Source: Saccharum officinarum
Taxonomy: Eukaryota > Streptophyta > Magnoliopsida > Poales > Poaceae
Assembly (NCBI GenBank): GCA_020631735.1
Contig: CM036152.1
Location: 149,183,307-149,247,306 of the forward strand
Direction of reading: 5' to 3'
Length of the DNA stretch: 64,000 nucleotides
In this document: positions 57,812-64,000 of the stretch, in pieces
Layout of the letters: each line of letters opens with the position of its first letter
How positions within the stretch are numbered: the first letter of the stretch is position 1
The notes under the pieces: model-generated
The model's database searches: none
What the model was told of the DNA's origin: nothing
The model's input: the letters and a program-made list of their open reading frames with translations, nothing else
Position numbers and translations under genes: made by a program

Positions 57812-59292
57812 GCACACCATACATAGTATGTCTAGCCAACAGCTGGTTATTTTAACCCCTCCCAACTAGATTTTGCCAATACACTTATACTATCTTATAG
57901 CTATATTTACACCACCTTACTACTATATTTACAATGATTTATTCAATATAATTTATTATACGGAGTGTGTAAATTTAGGAATAACATCAATATATGCCAA
58001 ATTTTTCAAAAAAAGTTCAAATTGTTTCTGTGGATTTCAAACATCATAAAAATATGTCAAAATGTTGACAAATGATCAAATTATTCACAAATTTCACAAA
58101 TTATGTTCCAGATCACAGCGTAGTTCCTGTTCTTGTGCTACAGCACGCCGCGGCAGTTCCGCACCGGCCGCGTGCAAGCCACCCGCACTGCCCACTCGAT
58201 CCTCGCCGAGGCTGCCGCCTTCCTCGCGAGCTCGACGAAACCGCCGTCGTCTTGCATCCTGGATCTGAACTCGATCGCTCGCCCCCTCTGTATGGATGTG
58301 CAGTGGCTGCACACCATTTTTTTACGATATTTTCTAGACACCTAGAGAAAAGTCAGACACATTTCTGGATAAAAGTGTCAGAAACACTTCTAAATGTTCT
58401 AAGACATTTAATAAGTGGTCCAACATTCCACTCAAAACATTACATATTCACACCCAAGATATAGTATTAACCCAAATGATTTAACCTTCGTCATGATTTC
58501 ACAAAAGTCAATATGTTCAACACAATCTTTGGTTATAAATAACACTAGACACGCACACCATATGTGGTATGTCTAGCCAACGCCGGTTGTTTTAGCTCCT
58601 CCCAACTAGATTTTTGCCCATACACTTACACTATATTTACACCACCTTACTACTATATTTACAATGATTTATTCAATATAATTTATTAGACGGAGTGTGT
58701 AATTTAGGAATAACACAAATATATGCCAATTTTTTTAAAAAAATTCAAATGATTTATGTGGATTCCAAACATCAGATAAATATGTCAAATTGTTCACAAC
58801 TAATCAAATTGTTCACAAATTATTCACAAATTTCACAAATTATGTTCCAAATCACTGCATAGTACCTGTTCTTGCGCTGCTGCAAGTCGCGGTAGTTCTG
58901 CACTGGCCGCGTGGCCGCCACCCATGCCGCCCACTTGGTCCTCCCTGAGGTCGCCGCCTTCCTCGCGAGCTCGATGATGCCGCTGTTGCCTTGTGTCCTG
59001 GATCTAAACTCGATCGCTCTCTCCCTACCGGATGGATGTGCAGCGGCTTCACACCATTTTTTATGATATTTCCTATCCTAGACATCTAGAGAAGTGTCAG
59101 ACACACTTCTAGATAAAAGTGTCAGAAACACTTCTGAATGTTCTAAGACATTTAATAAGGGGTGAAATATTCCACTCAGAACATCACACATTCACAACCA
59201 AGGTATAGTAGCCACATGATATAACCTTCATCATGATTTCACAAAAGTCAACATGTTCAACGCAATCTTTGGCTATAAATAGCACTAGACAT
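57812..59292. repeat. Tandem duplication, two units of about 741 and 740 bp
   Basis: Unit A is 57812-58552 and unit B 58553-59292; each begins GCACACCATA. A third start (GCACACCATATGTGGTAT) at 59293 diverges after about 18 bp. Each unit contains an AT-rich part, a GC-rich exon-like part (about 58110-58310; 58860-59060), ACACTTCT repeats, and a TATA box (58534-58541 and 59274-59282) at its right end. On the minus strand both GC-rich parts encode similar peptides sharing IEFRSR, ELARKAA and TRPV, suggesting a duplicated exon of an unidentified gene; unit A has a stop where unit B stays open. Confidence 0.75.
59274..59282 (+). promoter_or_regulatory. Plus-strand TATA box upstream of the ORF at 59401
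   Basis: CTATAAATAGC is an optimal plant TATA box. Transcripts would start near 59305 and reach the ATG at 59401 after a short leader. A weaker version (TTATAAATAAC) is at the same place in the preceding tandem unit. Confidence 0.5.
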
Positions 59293-59400
59293 GCACACCA
59301 TATGTGGTATATTGGAGGAATTCATTTTCATCTTATGCAGCATCTCATTTTCTTCATGCGCTAATGCCAGTCATTCAGAGTTCCTGCTGCCACACATGGG

Positions 59401-59751
59401 ATGCATTTCAACCTACATGCCTCCTTTCGACTATACTGTGTAAGAAATAATTATGTACAAAGTGTTAAGCTTGGCCCCCGCCTACTTGGGGATGCTCCAA
59501 AAACAAATGTCATCCTTGCTGGGAATGAAGTGAACAAGGAAGAAGGCTGTTCTGAAGGTTTTCCAGCTATAAGAATATATGATGAAGATATGAACGTGAA
59601 ATTTCTTGTCCGTGGAGTACCATGCAACCTGGATGCATGTTTGTTGGGCGTACTAGAAGATGGTTTGAATGCACTGTTGAATATTGAGATTTGTGCGAGT
59701 GGGATTAATAACAAGAAAAAAAATTATCCACGTGGAACAATATGGTATTAA
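59401..59751 (+). CDS. Hypothetical protein, 116 aa, possibly a captured gene fragment
   Basis: It starts at ATG 59401, about 127 bp after a TATA box. The N-terminal part (MHFNLHASFRLYCVRNNYVQ) is unremarkable. The middle and end (GFPAIRIYDEDMNVKFLVRG, then LLGVLEDGLNALLNIEICAS) look like an alternating beta/alpha fold, loosely resembling the ACT-like C-terminal region of plant bHLH regulators, but no DNA-binding part is present. It ends in Lys-rich sequence just before CGAGTGT-type transposon repeats, so it may be an exon carried by a CACTA element. Function not recognised. Confidence 0.4.
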   Translation: MHFNLHASFRLYCVRNNYVQSVKLGPRLLGDAPKTNVILAGNEVNKEEGCSEGFPAIRIYDEDMNVKFLVRGVPCNLDACLLGVLEDGLNALLNIEICASGINNKKKNYPRGTIWY

Positions 59752-59769
59752 CCTAAAACTTATATATCC

Positions 59770-60043
59770 CCGAATGTCCATCATCTCAAAGCACTCGGGA
59801 ATAGATGAAAGGATACCGAGTGTTGAGCACTCGGAGAATGACTCGGTTATCATGGGACAAAGCTGTTAGCATGTTTCATTCTCTTGTGTTGTATGTCTCC
59901 CGAGTGTCCATGGATACACACGGGAACCTTTTAATTCAACGAGTGTTCTTCGTCGAGTGCATACTCTTAGCAAAGTCTATCCCAAGTGTTTTATTCATGT
60001 TCCCGAGTGTTTGCAACGCTAAGGAGCTACGCAATCTGTAGTG
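59770..60043. mobile_element. CACTA-like subterminal region and terminus (fragment)
   Basis: Repeated CGAGTGT and ACTCGG words in both orientations (CGAGTGTTGAGCACTCGG near 59815; CCCGAGTGTCC near 59900; further copies to 60015) form a subterminal array of a type seen in grass CACTA elements. CTGTAGTG at 60036-60043 fits a right terminal inverted repeat. No left terminus was identified. Confidence 0.5.
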
Positions 60044-60850
60044 TCAGCTTCCATTTGAACATTATTGCATTAACCATGTATTTCCTTTGTCTCATTTAGA
60101 TGACATTTTATAATCTGTCACGGAAACCAACACTGGACAGTACACAAAACAGTGTTGAATAGTGCTTGATGGCCTGGAGAGCAACATTTTATTCCTCATT
60201 GGGGGAGTATATTATATTATGCATAACACACTCACATGTAAAAAAAACACTACCCACATCATCTCCCTACATGTACACCTTTTGGCATTGGTGGTTTGTT
60301 GAAAGCAATTGCATAATGCCTTTTGAGTTCTTTACGAGCGTGCCATTTCACCGTATTGTTTCTGCTCCACTCAGGGCTTCTCCAAAGGCTACAGGGTCTC
60401 ATGTAGAAGATGGCAATGGGTACCCGAAACCTGACTATCCAATGGGTTTTACCTGATAAAGAGATTGGTATGAAAAGAATTCTTCACCCACTGGTATAGT
60501 AATGGTTAAAAATCTCTTAGCAACACATATGTATTCATTAATTACTATAAAATGCACATATATCTAATATATCAATGGTTATTAGAATATTAATTAGTGT
60601 AGTTTTGTTGCTACGTTATAATTGTTGATTTCTATTCACAAATAATTGTGATATATGATTCTAATAATATAATGTATTCATGTTTTTTTGGTTTGTAGCG
60701 GGCAGTATGCATTTGAATACTCACAAAACATACAACGTGTTAATGGGCGTCTACGTTGTACTGTGTAATCCTTAAAAAAATAACGAACATTCTAGCTATA
60801 GTGATTCCTTGAAACGTACACACCGGTAACTATACTATATAATTATAAAA
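60044..60850. other. No gene seen; first copy of a short duplicated motif
   Basis: AT-rich intergenic sequence. At 60125-60200 a segment (CAGTACACAAAACAGTG ... TTGATGGCCTGGAGAGCAAC) recurs at about 61165-61245 and 61580-61645. Confidence 0.5.
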
Positions 60851-61645
60851 AGTGAGGAATACAGATGCTAGCAGCACGCAAATGGTGAGCAAAAGAGATC
60901 AGATCTCACCCCACCGTCACCCTCCTCTACCCCGCTTTCCAGATCGGGGCCTGTCCCTTCGACGTCATCCAACACGCAGATCAACAATAGGTAAAGTTAG
61001 GTCTTTGTTTAATTTCATGGTTCTCTTTTCTTTTGTGATGAGGGTGATGTGGGGCAGTAGGGCTATCCTTCCCATGGATTTTATATACTAGCTCGATAGG
61101 GTGCGTTTAACAAACAGCGATAGGTGTGTTTAACAAACATTGTTGTGAACCGTGTGTAAACAGTGTTGAACTGTGCTGGACAGTACACAAAATAGTGCTG
61201 AATAGTTCTTGATGGCCTGGGAGAGCAACATTTTATTCTCTGTTGGTAACTGGTTTATAATATATATAATTAGAAAAAGTGAGGAATGCAGATGCTAGCA
61301 GCACGCAAAAGGTGAGCAAAAGAGATGAGATCTCGCCCCACTGTTGCCCTCCTCTACCCCGCTCTCCAGATTGGAGGCCATCCCGTTGCCGTCACCCAGC
61401 GCGCCGATGGAGCCGCAGCAGCAAGTAAAGCCAGCAGGTCTTTGTTTAATTTCATGGTTCTCTTTTCTCCTGTGATGAGGGTGATTTGGGGAAGTAGGCC
61501 ATCCTTCCCATGGATTTTATATACTAGCTCGATACGGTGCGTTTAACAAATGGTATTGTGAACTGTGTGTAAACAGTGTTGAACTATGCTGGATAGTACA
61601 CAAAACAGTGCTAAATAGTGCTTGATGGCCTCGGAGAGCAACATG
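60850..61645. repeat. Imperfect tandem duplication, about 420 bp
   Basis: Both copies (from about 60852 and 61280) start with GTGAGGAATRCAGATGCTAG, share TTTAATTTCATGGTTCTCTT and CTTCCCATGGATTTTATATA, and end with the CAGTACACAAAACAGTG-type segment. The first half of each is GC-richer and exon-like (CACCCTCCTCTACCCCGCT). No intact gene. Confidence 0.65.
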
Positions 61646-61910
61646 TGTCTGTTTCTCTTAATACCTTTTCAACATATTTTTCAAATTCCGACGGATAGCA
61701 AACAATCGAGAAACAAGAGGGCGGATCTTTGTTTTCTTAATATGTTGTTTTATGACAAGTTTAAATATCATGTCTTAATTTTAAAGTCTTTTTCTATCAA
61801 GTTGTTGTGCTTATGTAACTAACTATTGTTTTCTTTTGTTCGCAAGAAAAAACTATTGTTTTCTTTGATAAATATCATATAGGTGGACTTTTCTATGGTC
61901 TTTATTAAAC

Positions 61911-64000
61911 AAAACACTACACACTTCCTCTTCTATAGCATAGTACAACTTATGTGACTTACCATTTCAACAATTTTCTCTGTTTATAAAAAAATGCACT
62001 ACACACTTTTCACAACACAACTCTTTTTTCACTTTTGCCGAAAATGCACTACACACTTTTTGCAACAACCCTTTTTCACTTTTGTTTATACACGAGAAAC
62101 ACTACCCACATCACTCCTATCTTGAGTCTTCCTTTGGCAGTTCTTTTGACACTCTTTTTATGTGGTAAATCTTTTGAATTCTAAGGACCTGTTTGGTTGA
62201 TAGGGATGTAGATTTTAACAAGTCAACCCAATAACCCATTACTCAAAATAAAAATGGTGGCGTAAATACCCAAAAATTCGGCCCACTGAGTTTTGGTCCC
62301 AAATAGTGTCAAATCTATTAGGTAACCCAATCGGCCTGTCTTCGTTGTTTGTCAGCTCGGGCCAGGACCGAAGAAGTCGACTAAGGTGCGGGCATGATTC
62401 TTAGTGATGTCCTTGATGTCAATGCAGGTGAGCCCAACATGTGCATCCAGGATGTTTGGGTGCAGAACGCCAGAAAGTTGAACTTGCACGGTTGACGGGT
62501 AGTGGACTGAAGAAGTTAGCCAAGGTGCTAGTGTGATTATTAGTGATGTCCACGCAGGTGATCCCAACACGCACATCCTTGAAGATGTTGGGGTGTGGCA
62601 CACGGAGAAGTTGAATATGCACGGCCTGGAGCTTTTAGTAGTAGAAGTCGAACCTTCATCGACAATAGCAGCACCATCTGTCACCGCAAACAGCTGTGAT
62701 GAAGCTGCTACAAGGCTGATGGGCAATGGACCAAAGAATTTGGCCAAGGTGCGGGTGTGATTCATAGCTATGTCCTTGATGTCGGCGCGGGTGAGCCCGA
62801 CACGCACATCCTTGAGGATGTTGGTTGTGGCACACAAGGATGATGGATGGTGGATTGAATAAGTTGGAGAAGGTGCGAGCGTGATTATTAGTGATGTCTT
62901 TGATGTCGGTGCGGGTGAGCCCGAGATACGCCTTAGAGCCCAACACTACACACTTCCTCTTCTATAGCATAGTATAACTTATGTGACTTACCGTTCCAAC
63001 AATTTCCTCCGTGTATAAAAAATGCACTACACACTTTTCACAATGACAACTCTTTTTTCACTTTTGCGAAAAATGCACTACACACTTTTCGCAACAACCC
63101 TTTTTCACTTTTGTGAGTGCACACAAGAAACACTCCCCAATCATTCCTTTGTTCAGTCTTCCTTTGGTGGTTTTTCGACACTTTTTCTGTGGAAAACCTT
63201 ATGAATTCTAAGGAATTATTTGATAGATAGGGATCCATATTTTAACAAGTCAATACAATAACCCATTACCAAAAAAATAAAAATGACGGTGTAAATGCCC
63301 AATAACTTGGCCCACTGTGTTTTTGTTCGAATTAGTGTCAAGTCTGTCAGGCTGTGTCAGGTAACCCAATCGTCCTATCTTCGGCGTTTGTCAGCTTGGG
63401 CCAGGACACCTCAAGGCACAAGAGAGTGGCATCTGCATCGTTCACCCATGTAGCTGTCATCGCTGCTACCTTTCAGTAGTAGCAGTTGCACCTTTGTCGG
63501 CAACAGCAGCACCATCTGTTGTCGGAAACAGGTGTGGTGAAGCTGCTACAAGGCTGACAAGCAATGGACTGAGCCAAGGTGCGGGTGTTACTCTTAGTGA
63601 TGTTGATAAGGGTATGGATGTCTCGATCACCAATTTATCAAATGTATCAATGATAAGTCTCATATAGAATGGCTGCACCTTTGGTTTTGAAGTGGTCGAC
63701 ATAGTCATATCTGAGCCAGTGATGTCCACATCAGATGTCCTTGAAGTCGGCGTGGCTGAGCACGACACGCACATCCTTGAGGAATGTTCGGGTGTGGAGC
63801 ACAAGGCTGACGTGTAGTGGATTGAAGAAGTCAACTAAGGTGCAAGTGTGATTGTTAGCAATGCCCTTGATGGCGGTGCGGGTGAGCCCCACACGCGCAT
63901 CCTTGTGGATGTTGGGGTGCAGCACGCCGGGAAGTTGAACTTGCACGAATGACGAGCAGTGGACCGAAGAAGTTGGCCAAGGTGCGAGCTTGATTATTAG
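61911..64000. repeat. Tandem duplication of about 1030 bp, second copy running off the window
   Basis: 61911-62942 and 62943-64000 share their beginning (AACACTACACACTTCCTCTT), the GCACTACACACTTTTCACAA stretches, and the AACAAGTCAAYMCAATAACC segment. Each contains a 130-150 bp subrepeat with GGTGAGCCCRACACGCRCAT and GTGATTATTAGTGATGTC words. Confidence 0.7.
62352..62837 (-). CDS. Hypothetical repetitive protein or translated minisatellite
   Basis: 161 open codons containing degenerate units with the pattern RVGLTRADIKDIAMNHTRTL followed by FFGPLP. Related units occur in other frames and at 63466-63946. The repeat is visible at protein level (IKDI..NH..TL..FF.P), which may reflect former coding or just a 130-150 bp DNA repeat that happens to be open. 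No known domain; low confidence as a gene. Confidence 0.25.
   Translation of the reverse strand: MCATTNILKDVRVGLTRADIKDIAMNHTRTLAKFFGPLPISLVAASSQLFAVTDGAAIVDEGSTSTTKSSRPCIFNFSVCHTPTSSRMCVLGSPAWTSLIITLAPWLTSSVHYPSTVQVQLSGVLHPNILDAHVGLTCIDIKDITKNHARTLVDFFGPGPS

Noticed and set aside
58094..58464. Plus-strand ORFs over the GC-rich part of tandem unit A
   Set aside because: The minus-strand frame is the one shared with unit B; plus-strand frames are not conserved between the units.

Overview
The window looks like nuclear DNA of a grass, most likely an Andropogoneae species of the sugarcane/Miscanthus/sorghum type. The evidence is a TTTGCCGACTG-type CACTA transposon, SIRE-type copia elements with GACCGGACGC palindromes in their LTRs, Tekay/Retrosat2-type chromoviruses with LTRs of about 4.8 kb, Tourist- and Stowaway-like MITEs, and plant-type splice sites. 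Two runs of exactly 100 N (2512-2611, 18999-19098) mark fixed-size assembly gaps. The species call is inference; no host marker gene settles it.

Layout. 1-1091: end of a copia LTR that cuts an acidic, transposase-like ORF (1089-1763). 1800-2511: AT-rich simple repeat, then a gap. 3831-6580: the only convincing host gene, a two-exon cytosolic HSP70 on the minus strand whose C-terminal lid is missing. 6600-10600: its upstream flank and several MITEs. 10609 to about 18180: a CACTA (En/Spm) element with a long multi-exon TNP2 plus TNPA-like gene on the minus strand and only one recognisable terminus. 18225-21278: a G-rich block, a gap, and a partial LTR of a Tekay-like element on the plus strand. 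21279-30474: the 3' part of a SIRE-type copia element (3' LTR, env-like region, RT/RNase H, integrase). 30475-57809: a tandem chromovirus array of form LTR-internal-LTR-internal-LTR with an exact 11,267-bp period. 57810-64000: tandemly duplicated low-copy-looking DNA with gene fragments, a possible promoter and small ORF, and the end of another CACTA-like element.

The most interesting content is in the chromovirus array. Each unit has, between the primer binding site and gag and on the coding strand, an intact 208-codon ORF. From its internal Met5 it begins with a near copy of the histone H3 N-terminal tail (19 of 22 residues including Met, with K4, R8, K9, S10 and T11 kept and K14 and K18 replaced), followed by a long coiled coil and a strongly acidic tail. 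The same element encodes an integrase with a C-terminal chromodomain, a fold that in other proteins reads methylated H3 tails. One element therefore seems to carry both an H3-tail mimic and a possible reader of it. The LTRs also carry a small acidic ORF whose core motif recurs in the separate LTR fragment at 19.1-21.3 kb. No bacterial features, CRISPR arrays, rRNA or tRNA genes were recognised.
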